The notes under the pieces: model-generated
Told to the model about the DNA's origin: nothing
The model's database searches: none
Seen by the model: the letters and a program-made list of their open reading frames with translations, nothing else
Shown: piece after piece, positions 46,676 to 55,324 of the stretch
How the letters are laid out: each line of letters starts with the position of its first letter
Position numbering within the stretch: the first letter of the stretch is position 1
Made by a program: the position numbers and the translations under genes
Assembly: GCF_001613085.1 (NCBI RefSeq)
Contig: NZ_BDBR01000013.1
Span: 1-64,000 of the forward strand
Length of the DNA stretch: 64,000 nt
Direction: 5' to 3'
DNA from: Nocardia salmonicida NBRC 13393
GTDB lineage: Bacteria > Actinomycetota > Actinomycetes > Mycobacteriales > Mycobacteriaceae

Positions 46676-46702
46676 GACGCCGGCCACCGCCGTGGCGTAA
46701 CA
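46676..46702 (-). promoter_or_regulatory. ECF41-type promoter of the sigma gene
   Basis: Read on the minus strand: TGTTACG, exactly 16 bases, then CGTC. The -10 lies about 38 bases before the sigma ATG. It is nearly the published ECF41 motif (TGTCACA-N16-CGTC, from memory) and is identical in both boxes to the promoter on the other strand. Confidence 0.82.
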
Positions 46703-46736
46703 CCGACGCGCCATGGCGTCCGTCACGCCGGGAACG

Positions 46737-46763
46737 TGTTACGCGGATCCGGTCGTCGCCGTC
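46737..46763 (+). promoter_or_regulatory. ECF41-type promoter of the decarboxylase gene
   Basis: TGTTACG at 46737-46743, 16 bases, CGTC at 46760-46763, about 41 bases before the ATG. It mirrors the promoter at 46676-46702 and supports direct control of the partner gene by the sigma factor. Confidence 0.85.
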
Positions 46764-46804
46764 TCATGGTCGTTCGATTCAGCACAACCAGTGAGGAACA
46801 CGTC

Positions 46805-47290
46805 ATGGAACCCCGATTCAACCTGTTCGATACCGCGGTCGGCGCGAAGTTCGCCAAGCGGTTCGCCAACGCCAGCCTGGCCCTGCTCCAGTCGAGCCTG
46901 CCGAAGGCCACTCAGGATCTGGTGATGTTGCGCGCCAGCCAGATCAACGGCTGCGGCTACTGCACCGACGCGCACAGCAAGGATCTGGCGCACGCGGGAG
47001 AGGCCGCGACGCGGATCAACCTGGTCGCCGCGTGGCGCGAGTCCACCGTGTTCACCGAGGCGGAGCGCGCTGCCCTGGCACTCGCCGAGGAAGGCACCCG
47101 CGTCGCCGACGCCGCGCAGGGCGTGTCCGACGAGACCTGGGCGCAGGTGCGCGAGCACTACGACGACGAACAGCTCGCCGCCTTGGTCGCGGTGGTGGCG
47201 CAGATCAACGCGGCCAACCGGCTCGGGGTGATCCTGCGTCAGCAGGGCGGCTCCTATGAGCCCGGCATGTTCGAAGCCGCGGCCGACTGA
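46805..47290 (+). CDS. Carboxymuconolactone decarboxylase/AhpD-like protein
   Basis: Small protein of 161 residues with the AhpD-type redox motif C50-G-Y-C53-x3-H57. Relatives act as alkylhydroperoxidase-like or redox-sensing proteins; the true reaction of ECF41-associated members is not settled. The ATG at 46805 follows GAGGAAC. It is expected to be transcribed by the adjacent ECF41 sigma factor. Confidence 0.88.
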   Translation: MEPRFNLFDTAVGAKFAKRFANASLALLQSSLPKATQDLVMLRASQINGCGYCTDAHSKDLAHAGEAATRINLVAAWRESTVFTEAERAALALAEEGTRVADAAQGVSDETWAQVREHYDDEQLAALVAVVAQINAANRLGVILRQQGGSYEPGMFEAAAD

Positions 47291-47376
47291 GCGCGCACGG
47301 CGTGGTTCGCGTGACACGGGCCTCACCGCCGCGGACCGTTGCGGGAACGCGGACACAGACCTACTAGTCTGAATGG

Positions 47377-48108
47377 GTGAGTCTTGTGCTGTTGCCCGCT
47401 GTCGATGTCGCCAATGGTGAGGCCGTGCGCCTCGTGCAAGGGGAGGCCGGTAGCGAAACGAGCTATGGGTCGCCTCGGGACGCGGCGTTGGCGTGGCAGC
47501 AAGCGGGGGCCGAGTGGGTGCATCTGGTCGATCTGGACGCGGCCTTCGGCAAGGGGAGCAATCGCGAACTGATCGCCCAGGTCGTCGGCGAGCTCGATGT
47601 GAAGGTCGAACTGTCCGGTGGTATCCGTGACGACGACTCACTGAAGGCGGCGCTGGCGACCGGGTGCGCGCGGGTGAACATCGGCACCGCGGCGATCGAG
47701 AACCCGCAGTGGTGTGCCCGGGTACTCGGCGAATACGGCGACCGGATCGCGGTCGGGCTCGACGTCAAGCAGATCGACGGACAGTGGCGCCTGCGCGGCC
47801 GTGGCTGGGTGAGCGACGGCGGCGACCTGTGGGAGGTGCTCGAACGCCTCGAGCGCGACGGGTGCGCGCGCTATGTCGTCACCGACGTCTCCAAGGACGG
47901 CACGCTGACCGGGCCGAACCTGGAACTGCTGAGCGAGGTCGCCAATGCCGCCGAGGCTCCGGTGGTCGCCTCCGGCGGTATCTCGGTGCTCGACGACCTC
48001 GTCGCCATCGCGGGCCTGACCGACGACGGTGTGGAGGGCGCGATCATCGGCAAGGCGTTGTACGCGGGCCGGTTCACGCTGCCGCAAGCGCTGGCCGCGG
48101 TGCGCTGA
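47377..48108 (+). CDS. priA: Phosphoribosyl isomerase A (HisA/TrpF dual function)
   Basis: Barrel enzyme of 243 residues isomerising ProFAR in histidine synthesis. In actinobacteria it also isomerises phosphoribosyl anthranilate in tryptophan synthesis, so no trpF is needed. The catalytic Asp residues are in [13 protein letters not shown] (Asp near 10) and [14 protein letters not shown] (Asp near 171). The N-terminal [11 protein letters not shown] loop is the PriA type. GTG start. It begins a second his segment with impA and hisF. Confidence 0.93.
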   Translation: MSLVLLPAVDVANGEAVRLVQGEAGSETSYGSPRDAALAWQQAGAEWVHLVDLDAAFGKGSNRELIAQVVGELDVKVELSGGIRDDDSLKAALATGCARVNIGTAAIENPQWCARVLGEYGDRIAVGLDVKQIDGQWRLRGRGWVSDGGDLWEVLERLERDGCARYVVTDVSKDGTLTGPNLELLSEVANAAEAPVVASGGISVLDDLVAIAGLTDDGVEGAIIGKALYAGRFTLPQALAAVR

Positions 48109-48116
48109 CACCACTG

Positions 48117-48938
48117 ATGACCGCCACGCCGAGCACTGCCGAACTGACCGACCTGCTGACCGTCGCCACCCAGATCCTGGACGGCGTGGTGCCGCGTTTC
48201 GTCGAAGGACTCGGCGCGCCGAGCGCGGTGACCAAGGGCCGCAACGACTTCGCCACCGAACTCGATCTCGAGCTGGAACGCACCATCTCCGCCGAACTCC
48301 AGCAACGCACCGGGATCGCGGTGCACGGCGAGGAATTCGGTGGGCCCGCGCTCACCTCGGGCACGGCCTGGGTGCTCGATCCGATCGACGGCACCTTCAA
48401 TTACTCCTCCGGCCACCCCATGTCGGGCACGCTGCTGGCACTGGTGCACGAGGGTGAGCCGGTGATCGGCCTGACCTGGCTGCCCATGCTCGGCCGCCGC
48501 TACGCCGCGGTGACCGGTGGGCCGGTGTACCTCGACGGTGTGGCGTTGCCGCCGTTGGCACCGGGCAGACTCGCCGACGCGATGATCGGGTTCGGCGCCT
48601 TCAATCTCGACTCGGCGGGCCGCATCCCCGGCCAGTTCCGATTCGACCTGCTCGGAGCGCTGAGCCGGTTGTCCTCGCGGGTGCGCATGCACGGCGCGAC
48701 CGGCATCGACTTGGCGTTCACCGCGTCCGGGGCGCTCGGCGGCGCGGTCGTGTTCGGGCACCATCCATGGGACAACGCGGCCGGGGTGGCGCTGGTGCGC
48801 GCCGCGGGTGGCGTGGTCACCGACCTCGCCGGCGCGCCGTGGACCATCACCTCCGGTTCGGTGCTGGCCGCCGCGCCGGGCGTGCACGAAGAACTGCTGG
48901 AAATGATTTGCACTGTCAGCGAAGAAGAACGAGGGTGA
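48117..48938 (+). CDS. impA: Inositol monophosphatase family protein (ImpA-like)
   Basis: Mg-dependent phosphatase of 273 residues with the family motifs [17 protein letters not shown] (metal-binding Asp residues, about residues 86-96) and HHPWDNAAG. It sits between hisA and hisF, the same place as M. tuberculosis impA (Rv1604). Either inositol phosphate or histidinol phosphate could be its substrate. The latter is attractive because no other HisN-type enzyme is seen in this his region. The ATG at 48117 is 8 bases after the hisA stop. Confidence 0.88.
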   Translation: MTATPSTAELTDLLTVATQILDGVVPRFVEGLGAPSAVTKGRNDFATELDLELERTISAELQQRTGIAVHGEEFGGPALTSGTAWVLDPIDGTFNYSSGHPMSGTLLALVHEGEPVIGLTWLPMLGRRYAAVTGGPVYLDGVALPPLAPGRLADAMIGFGAFNLDSAGRIPGQFRFDLLGALSRLSSRVRMHGATGIDLAFTASGALGGAVVFGHHPWDNAAGVALVRAAGGVVTDLAGAPWTITSGSVLAAAPGVHEELLEMICTVSEEERG

Positions 48939-48943
48939 ACCGC

Positions 48944-49759
48944 ATGACACCGCGCACCGACGAACGAGCGAGCACCACGGCGCCGAGCACCCTGGCGGTC
49001 CGCGTGATCCCGTGCCTCGACGTCGACGCGGGTCGTGTGGTCAAGGGCGTGAACTTCCAGAACCTGCGCGACGCGGGCGATCCGGTGGAACTGGCCGCGA
49101 CCTACGACGCCCAGGGCGCCGACGAGCTGACCTTCCTCGACGTCACCGCCTCCACCGGCGACCGCGGCACCATGCTCGACGTGGTGACCCGCACCGCCGA
49201 ACAGATCTTCATCCCGCTCACCGTCGGCGGCGGCGTGCGCACGGTCGAAGACGTCGACCGGCTGCTGCGCGCGGGCGCGGACAAGGTGTCGGTGAACACC
49301 GCCGCCATCGCGCGCCCCGAAGTGCTGTTCGAGATGTCGCAGCGCTTCGGCGCCCAGTGCATCGTGCTCTCGGTCGACGCGCGCACCGTGCCCGACGGTG
49401 CGCCCGACACCCCGTCCGGCTGGGAGGTCACCACGCACGGCGGCAAGCGCGGTACCGGTATCGACGCGGTCGAATGGGCCATCCGCGGCGCTGAACTCGG
49501 CGTGGGCGAGATCCTGCTGAACTCGATGGACGCCGACGGCACCAAGGCCGGTTTCGATCTGCCGATGATCACCGCGGTGCGCGCGGCGGTGCGGGTGCCG
49601 GTGATCGCCAGCGGCGGCGCGGGCGCGGTCGAACACTTTCCGCCCGCCGTGCACGCCGGTGCCGACGCGGTGCTGGCCGCGAGCGTGTTCCACTTCGGCG
49701 ACCTCACCATCGGTCAGGTGAAGGACGCGATGCGCGCGGACGGCATCACCGTTCGCTGA
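48944..49759 (+). CDS. hisF: Imidazole glycerol phosphate synthase, cyclase subunit
   Basis: Barrel enzyme of 271 residues that combines PRFAR with ammonia from HisH. Phosphate and catalytic regions are [30 protein letters not shown] and [15 protein letters not shown]. The ATG at 48944 gives an extended N-terminus of about 15 residues before the conserved [10 protein letters not shown]; a GTG at 48935 overlapping impA is possible. Confidence 0.95.
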   Translation: MTPRTDERASTTAPSTLAVRVIPCLDVDAGRVVKGVNFQNLRDAGDPVELAATYDAQGADELTFLDVTASTGDRGTMLDVVTRTAEQIFIPLTVGGGVRTVEDVDRLLRAGADKVSVNTAAIARPEVLFEMSQRFGAQCIVLSVDARTVPDGAPDTPSGWEVTTHGGKRGTGIDAVEWAIRGAELGVGEILLNSMDADGTKAGFDLPMITAVRAAVRVPVIASGGAGAVEHFPPAVHAGADAVLAASVFHFGDLTIGQVKDAMRADGITVR

Positions 49760-49804
49760 CGCGAGCTCCGGCCGAATTCGCCGGACGCCGAGACTGTTCC
49801 GACG

Positions 49805-50077
49805 ATGAAATCCCCGTGCGTCGATCGTGACGACTCGCGATATCGGCGGTGTTGTCACCGGGTCGCCGCGGCGGCTGGGCAGGCCGCGACCTCGTATCAT
49901 CGCGATGGTTCCCGGTGTCGTCACCGCCGACGTCGCCGAGGCGCGCGGCATCGCCGAGGCGAAAACCGCCTTCTACGACACGCCACCGATGTGGTGTTCT
50001 CGCAGACCGACCTGACCACGCCCGAAGACCAGCAGCGCACCTGGCGACTGCTCGATGAGCTGAACCGCGCCCGCTGA
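49805..50077 (+). pseudogene. Possible degraded gene between hisF and the acyl-CoA dehydrogenase
   Basis: One frame here (from about 49827) reads sensibly as TTRDIGGVVTG to AEAKTAFYDTP and then stops. A second frame continues with DVVFSQTDLTTPEDQQRTWRLLDELNRAR up to 50077. Both halves have protein-like composition, which suggests a single frameshift in a small gene. I do not recognise the family. It marks the boundary where the his operon is interrupted. Confidence 0.35.
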
Positions 50078-50084
50078 CCCGGTC

Positions 50085-51242
50085 TCACAGGCCCATCTCG
50101 GCGGCGATGATCGCGCGAAGGACATCGCTGGTGCCGCCCATGATGCGGTCGATCCGGTGGTCGGCGTAGAGGCGGGCGATGGGGGAGTCCGCGAGATAGC
50201 CTAGGCCGCCGTGCAATTGGAGGCAGCGGTCGATCACCCGGCCCGCCGACTCGGTGCAGAACAGTTTGGCCGAGGCCGCGTCGGCGGGGGCCAGGTCGCC
50301 GCGGTCGTGGGCGGCCAGCGCGCGGTCGACGACCGCCTCGACGGCATCGACCTCGGCGCGGCAGGCGGCCAGTTCGAACCCGGTGTTCTGGAAACTCGCC
50401 ACCGAGTGCGCTGACGCGGTGCGCTCGGTGGTGAAGCGGTGGGCGAAACGTACTGCCGCCCTGGCTTGCGCGTGGGCACCGACGGCGATGGTCAGACGTT
50501 CCCGTGGCAGCTGCGCGGCGAGATGAGCTTGGCCGCGATGTGGCTGGCCTAGGCGATCACTCACCGGCACCCGCACATCGGTGAAGGTGAGTTCGGCTGT
50601 GTCGGAGACCTTTCGGCCGAGGGTGTCGAGTGCGCGGCCCACCCGGTAGCCGGGCGCCGTGGCATCGACGACCAGCAGCGACAGGCCGTAGGTGGGGTCC
50701 GCGGAATTCGGGGACGCGGTGCGCGCGCACACGATGACGCGGTCGGCGTGTACACCACCGATGACGAAGGTCTTCGAACCGTTGAGCAGGTATTCGGTGC
50801 CGTCCAGCGACAACGGGGCGGTGGTGCGCATGCCGGAGGGCTCCGTGTCGGTCCCCGGTTCGGCGACCGCGAGCGCGAACATCGTTTCACCGGTGACCGA
50901 TCCCGGCAGCCAACGCTGCCGCTGTTCGGCGGTCCCCAGTTCGTCGAGCAGCGGCAGACAGCGCGACACATGGGCGCTCGAACCACCGAAAGACACTGCG
51001 GCGCGGGCGATCTCCTCGGCGAGCACCGCGCGGTAGCGGATCGACTCGAGGCCGGAGCCGCCGTACTCGACGGGCACCTCCAAGCCGAGGATCCCGAGTT
51101 CGCCCAGCCGGTAATAGAATTCGCGCGGCACCCGTCCCTCGTCGTACCACTTGCCGAAACTCGGCACGACTTCGTCCTCGATGAACGCGCGCATCGACGC
51201 CCGGAAGGCGCGGTGCTCGGCATCGAAAACTGTTCTGCGCAT
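50085..51242 (-). CDS. Acyl-CoA dehydrogenase
   Basis: FAD-dependent dehydrogenase of 385 residues forming 2-enoyl-CoA. The regions LAVAEPGTDTEPS, YLLNGSKTFVIGG, the FAD-contact RVIDRCLQLHGGLGYL and the C-terminal RIMGGTSDVLRAII follow the family order. The common YEG glutamate position reads GG here, as in long-chain-type members that place the base elsewhere. It lies at the 3' end of the transporter cluster on the same strand, so the imported compound may be broken down as a CoA ester. Confidence 0.88.
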   Translation of the reverse strand: MRRTVFDAEHRAFRASMRAFIEDEVVPSFGKWYDEGRVPREFYYRLGELGILGLEVPVEYGGSGLESIRYRAVLAEEIARAAVSFGGSSAHVSRCLPLLDELGTAEQRQRWLPGSVTGETMFALAVAEPGTDTEPSGMRTTAPLSLDGTEYLLNGSKTFVIGGVHADRVIVCARTASPNSADPTYGLSLLVVDATAPGYRVGRALDTLGRKVSDTAELTFTDVRVPVSDRLGQPHRGQAHLAAQLPRERLTIAVGAHAQARAAVRFAHRFTTERTASAHSVASFQNTGFELAACRAEVDAVEAVVDRALAAHDRGDLAPADAASAKLFCTESAGRVIDRCLQLHGGLGYLADSPIARLYADHRIDRIMGGTSDVLRAIIAAEMGL

Positions 51243-51273
51243 GAGATTCCTAACCGGCCGGAAACGGCCACGA

Positions 51274-51311
51274 GCCGGCCCGCCCGACGAGGTGATCGAG
51301 GGCGGGCCGGC
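51274..51311. terminator. GC-rich hairpin between secreted protein and dehydrogenase genes
   Basis: Perfect 12-bp arms GCCGGCCCGCCC and GGGCGGGCCGGC with a 14-base loop, just after the 3' end of the minus-strand secreted-protein gene. It lies only about 32 bases before the dehydrogenase start, so it may end or reduce transcription into that gene. Confidence 0.7.
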
Positions 51312-51329
51312 GAGAACGGCGGTGGGAGA

Positions 51330-52076
51330 CTACTTCGGCGGTGTGGGAACCGCGGGGTCCTTGCAGTACGCTCCGAGCTCGGCCGGGCACGGCGCGAGAA
51401 TGGTGGAGAAGTACTGGTAGGCGGAGAAGACCGCCAGCGGACCACCGACGGTGACCAGGCCCAGCATCGTGCCGACCGCGCCGAGCGTGGCCGCGCCGAG
51501 CACACAACCGGCCACCGTGGCGCCGACCCACGGCACCAGCAGCACGATCACCGGGCTGGCGATGGCCGCACCCGCGGCACCGCCGACCAGACAGCCGACG
51601 CCGCCGCCGACCACCGCGCCGACGATGGCCGCCACGGCGCCGCCGACGCCGAGGCGCTGGCTGAGCACGCCGAGCGCGGCTTGATCACGCGGGGTGAAGG
51701 ACTCGGCGATCTGCTGCGCGGCCACATCCTGGGTGATCACGTTCGTGGCCGCGGCCACCGGGGCACCGTTCTCCTTGGACGGTGTCAGGGTCGCGGTGCC
51801 GCCGTCGATGGTGGCCGAGATCGGGAACACCTTGTCGTCCATGCGGTAGGTCAGCGGCAGGGCGGCGACCGGGGTGTCGGCGCCGGTGGTGAGCAGCAGC
51901 TGGCCGTCGACGATGTGCAGTTTGCCGTCGGTGGACAGCACCGCGGAGTCACCCTGCCTGCTCACCTCGTAGCGCACCTCGGTCTGCGGTGCCGGATCGG
52001 CGTTACCGGTCCCGGTGCTGACGCACAGCGCCAGTGCGGTCATGGCCGCCGTGGCCAGAGTGGTTGACAACTTCAT
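51330..52076 (-). CDS. Secreted hypothetical protein with glycine-zipper-like region
   Basis: Exported protein of 248 residues: signal peptide about residues 1-26 (ending near GNADP), a beta-rich soluble part to about residue 120, then a hydrophobic Gly/Ala-rich stretch (GVGGAVAAIVGAVVGGGVG and on to about residue 215) that could insert in a membrane. Cys near the end (APCPAELGAYC) may form a disulfide. This layout is common among Nocardiaceae secreted proteins of unknown role. GAGGATCC precedes the ATG at 52076. Confidence 0.65.
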   Translation of the reverse strand: MKLSTTLATAAMTALALCVSTGTGNADPAPQTEVRYEVSRQGDSAVLSTDGKLHIVDGQLLLTTGADTPVAALPLTYRMDDKVFPISATIDGGTATLTPSKENGAPVAAATNVITQDVAAQQIAESFTPRDQAALGVLSQRLGVGGAVAAIVGAVVGGGVGCLVGGAAGAAIASPVIVLLVPWVGATVAGCVLGAATLGAVGTMLGLVTVGGPLAVFSAYQYFSTILAPCPAELGAYCKDPAVPTPPK

Positions 52077-52150
52077 ATTCGGATCCTCATCGTTCGGATA
52101 TTTCGAAAAGCCGCGCACGCTGGGCTGCGCTGCGCAACGTCGAGGGGCGA

Positions 52151-53407
52151 CTACTTGCCGCTGGTGTCGATCAGGCCGCCGTCGGTCAGCGACCAGTGCT
52201 CGCCGACGAAGGTCTGGATACCGACGGCCTGGAGCGGATAGCCGTCGTCGGTGCCGGTTTTCATCGAGATGCCGGGCAGCATCAGGTCGGCGGAGACGTT
52301 GTCGAGCGAGCGCATCGCGTCACGCAGGCCCTCTCGCGTCGGGCACTTCGCCGCTTCCATGGTCTTGCGGAAGCTCTCGGCCATCGTCCATCCGGCCATG
52401 GCGTGCTGGTTCTCGGGATCGGCGCCGGGGGCGTACTGCGCCAGCTTGGATCGGTAGGTCTGCATGCCCGCGTCGGAGGCCCAGCGCGGGTCGGCGGCGT
52501 CCTTGAGGAATGCCGCGGTCACCGTGCCCTGGACGTTGGGCAGGCCCACTGGACGCAGGGTGGCCATGGTGTTGGAGACCACGGCGAGCACGTGCAACGG
52601 ATTCCAGTCGGCGTTGCGCACATCGGCGGCCAGCGCCTGCGAGGCGAACTTCGGGGTCGAGAAGTTCAGCAGCACATCGGCTTTGGAGTTGGCCAGGTTG
52701 CGCACCTGGGCGTCGACGGTGGGGTCGGTGACCTCGAAGCTCTGCTCGGCGATCACCTTCACCCCGCTGCCGGCGACGCCCTCGGTGAACGCCGCGAGCA
52801 GGTCCTTGCCGAAGTCGTCGTTCTGGTAGAGCACCGCCACGGTGGCGTTCGGCCGCTGCGCCTTCACGTACTGCGCGTAGGCCAGACCCTCGGTGCGGTA
52901 GCTGGGCTGCCAGCCGATGGTCCACGGGTGCTCGGTGCCCGCACCGAATTTGTTCGCCCCGGTGGCGACGAAGACCTGGGGCACCTTGCGCTGGTTGAGG
53001 TAGTCGGTGACCGCCGAAGAGGTTGCCGTGCCGAGGGTTTGGAAGACCGCGAACACTTGGTCCTGTTCGACCAGGCGGCGGGTCTCCTCGACGGTCTTGG
53101 GCGGCTGGTAGCCGTCGTCGCGGACGATGTACTCGACTTTGCGTCCGTCGATGCCGCCCTGTTCGGCGTTGATGTAGTCGAAGTAGGCCTTGGCGCCCTT
53201 GGGTACCTCGCTGTAGGCCGAGGCCGGACCCGACAGCGGGTAGGCCCCGCCGAGTTTAATGGTGGTGTCGGTGATTCCGGTGGTCTGCTGACCCTGGCAG
53301 TCGCCTTGACCGACGGAGCCGTTCTCCTCGCCGCGACCACCGCAGGCGGTGAGGGTCGCGAGAAGCGCGGCCGTGACCCCGATGGAGCGGATTGCCCTAG
53401 TGCGCAT
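52151..53407 (-). CDS. Branched-chain amino acid/amide-type ABC transporter substrate-binding lipoprotein
   Basis: Receptor of 418 residues with lipobox LTAC (Cys near 22) and a type 1 periplasmic-binding fold (ITDTTIKLGGAYPLSGPAS; KVEYIVRDDGYQP). It resembles LivJ/UrtA-like and aromatic-acid receptors, so the ligand could be an amino acid, amide or acid. The ATG at 53407 follows AAAGGGAAAA and overlaps the livM stop by 11 bases. Confidence 0.87.
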   Translation of the reverse strand: MRTRAIRSIGVTAALLATLTACGGRGEENGSVGQGDCQGQQTTGITDTTIKLGGAYPLSGPASAYSEVPKGAKAYFDYINAEQGGIDGRKVEYIVRDDGYQPPKTVEETRRLVEQDQVFAVFQTLGTATSSAVTDYLNQRKVPQVFVATGANKFGAGTEHPWTIGWQPSYRTEGLAYAQYVKAQRPNATVAVLYQNDDFGKDLLAAFTEGVAGSGVKVIAEQSFEVTDPTVDAQVRNLANSKADVLLNFSTPKFASQALAADVRNADWNPLHVLAVVSNTMATLRPVGLPNVQGTVTAAFLKDAADPRWASDAGMQTYRSKLAQYAPGADPENQHAMAGWTMAESFRKTMEAAKCPTREGLRDAMRSLDNVSADLMLPGISMKTGTDDGYPLQAVGIQTFVGEHWSLTDGGLIDTSGK

Positions 53408-54449
53408 GAGTTTTCCCTTTCCGGACACGATGTCCGAGCCATTGCGTCCACTGGGTGGCCAGGCCGGCCAATCCCTTGGGCGCGAGGTACATGACCGCGA
53501 TGATCAGCAGTCCGAAGATGACGCCGGGTGCGGCTTGGTTGACGTCCTGGGCGAAGCTGGGCACGAACATCACGAACAGTCCGCCCAGCAGCGGGCCCCA
53601 GGTGGTGCCGAGCCCGCCGACGACGAGTCCGGCCAGCAGCGTGATCGACAACGTCAGCGCGAAGGAGTCGGGCGAGACGAACGCGATCACCCAGGTGTAG
53701 ACACAGCCGGCCACACCGGCCAGTAGCGCGCTCCAGGCGAAGGCGAGCGTCTTGTAGTGCGCCAGGTTCACCCCGAGCACCTCGGCGGCGATCTCGTTGT
53801 CGCGCATCGCGTGTAGTGCCCGCCCGACTCGTGAGCGCAGCATTCCGGCGACCAGCACGAAGCTGAGCACGGTGGTGGCCAGTGCCAGGAAGTACAGCCA
53901 CTGGTCCTCGGCGAGGCCGGTCCAGGCGGGCGGTACCGGCTTGTCGACGACGAGTCCCATCGAGCCGCCGGTCAGGCCGTCGAACCGCTTGAGCAGGGGG
54001 ACCAGGAAGATCGCGATGGCCAGGGTGACCAGGGCCAGGTACAGCCCGCGCAGTCGCAGTGCCGGGACGCCGAGTGCGAAACCGAGGACGAAGGTGACGG
54101 CGGCGGCGATCGGGATGGTCGCGAAATACGGTGTGTCCCACTGTTCCATCGCGACCGCGGCGGTGTAGGCGCCGATCGCGAAGAAGGCGCCGTGGCCGAG
54201 CGAGATCTGGCCGGTGTGCCCGACCAGCAGGTTCAGCCCGAGCAAGGTGACCGCGTAGATCATCGCCATGGCCAGCTGGAAGGTGTGGAAGGGCACCAGC
54301 TGGAAGGGGGCGACGCAGGCCAGCAGGAGGACTCCGGCCGTCGCGACGAGCGGCCAGCGCAGCGTCGTCAGTCGGTGCGGTTTCGGTTTCGGTTTCGGTT
54401 TCGCGACAGGCGTTACCGAAGGCGTAGCCGCAATGTTCACTTCGCTCAT
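53397..54449 (-). CDS. livM: Branched-chain-type ABC transporter permease LivM
   Basis: Membrane permease of 350 residues, with about nine helices and the family loop GVNLAHYKTLAFAWSALLAGVAG (key LAHYKTLAF). The N-terminus contains a KPKPKPKP tract encoded by a 6-base tandem repeat. Its start overlaps livH by 4 bases. Confidence 0.87.
   Translation of the reverse strand: MSEVNIAATPSVTPVAKPKPKPKPHRLTTLRWPLVATAGVLLLACVAPFQLVPFHTFQLAMAMIYAVTLLGLNLLVGHTGQISLGHGAFFAIGAYTAAVAMEQWDTPYFATIPIAAAVTFVLGFALGVPALRLRGLYLALVTLAIAIFLVPLLKRFDGLTGGSMGLVVDKPVPPAWTGLAEDQWLYFLALATTVLSFVLVAGMLRSRVGRALHAMRDNEIAAEVLGVNLAHYKTLAFAWSALLAGVAGCVYTWVIAFVSPDSFALTLSITLLAGLVVGGLGTTWGPLLGGLFVMFVPSFAQDVNQAAPGVIFGLLIIAVMYLAPKGLAGLATQWTQWLGHRVRKGKTHAH
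54379..54402. repeat. Hexanucleotide tandem repeat, four GGTTTC units
   Basis: Four perfect copies of a 6-base unit inside the start of livM; they encode Lys-Pro repeats on the minus strand. Unit gain or loss would change the N-terminus by two residues without a frameshift. Confidence 0.85.
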
Positions 54450-55324
54450 ACTCTTTCCACCGCCGCGTGTCCGAACAGACCTTGCGGGCGCAGCAACAGC
54501 ACGCCCAGGATGATCACCAGCGGCACGCCGATCTTGAGTTCGGTGCCGATCGCGTCGACGTAAGCGCCGGTGAGGGTTTCGGCGACGCCGACTATCAGAC
54601 CGCCTGCCACCGCGCCGCCGGGGGAGTCGAACCCGCCCAGCGTCGCCGCCGCGAAGGCGTAGATGAGGACCCCGCCCATCATGTTGGGTTCGAGGAACAG
54701 CAGCGGCGCCGACAGCACACCGGACACCGCCCCGACCAGCGCGGCCAGTCCCCAGCCGAGCGCGAGCACGGTGCCGACCCGGATGCCGACGAGCTTGGCC
54801 GACTGCGGGTTACAGGCCACCGCCCGCATCGCGAGCCCGATCCTGGTGTAGCGGAACAGCAGATACAGCAGCGCCATGACCACGGCGACGACGAGCAGGA
54901 CACCGAGACTGCCGTAGCCCACGCTCAGGCCGCCACCACGGAGAGCCCCCTCCGGGAAGGGATTCGGGAACGATTTGGTCTGATACGACCAGATCCAGCC
55001 CGCGGTGGCGTGGATGGTGAAGAACAGCCCGACGGTGACGATCACCAGGGTGATCTCGGGTGCGCCCTCGACCGGACGGATCACCACCCGTTCGATCAGC
55101 ATGCCGCCGGCGAACGAGATCGCCAAGGTGAGGATCAGCGCTGCCCAGAACGGCATGGTCTGGCTCAGCTGCCAGGCCAGGAACGCCGAGAACATGGCCA
55201 GCTCGCCCTGGGCGAAATTGACGATCCCGGTGAATCGGTAGATGAGCACCAGCGCCAGCGCGAGACCCGCGTAGATAGCGCCCGCGGACAGGCCCTCGAC
55301 GAGTTGCTGCAGGAATTCGATCAC
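54446..55324 (-). CDS. livH: Branched-chain-type ABC transporter permease LivH
   Basis: Membrane permease of 292 residues that pairs with LivM. The N-terminus GLSAGAIYAGLALALVLIYR and FTGIVNFAQGELAMF are family hallmarks, and the coupling loop is around AVACNPQSAKLVGIRV. About eight hydrophobic segments. Coupled by 4-base overlaps to livF and livM. Confidence 0.9.
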   Translation of the reverse strand: MIEFLQQLVEGLSAGAIYAGLALALVLIYRFTGIVNFAQGELAMFSAFLAWQLSQTMPFWAALILTLAISFAGGMLIERVVIRPVEGAPEITLVIVTVGLFFTIHATAGWIWSYQTKSFPNPFPEGALRGGGLSVGYGSLGVLLVVAVVMALLYLLFRYTRIGLAMRAVACNPQSAKLVGIRVGTVLALGWGLAALVGAVSGVLSAPLLFLEPNMMGGVLIYAFAAATLGGFDSPGGAVAGGLIVGVAETLTGAYVDAIGTELKIGVPLVIILGVLLLRPQGLFGHAAVERV

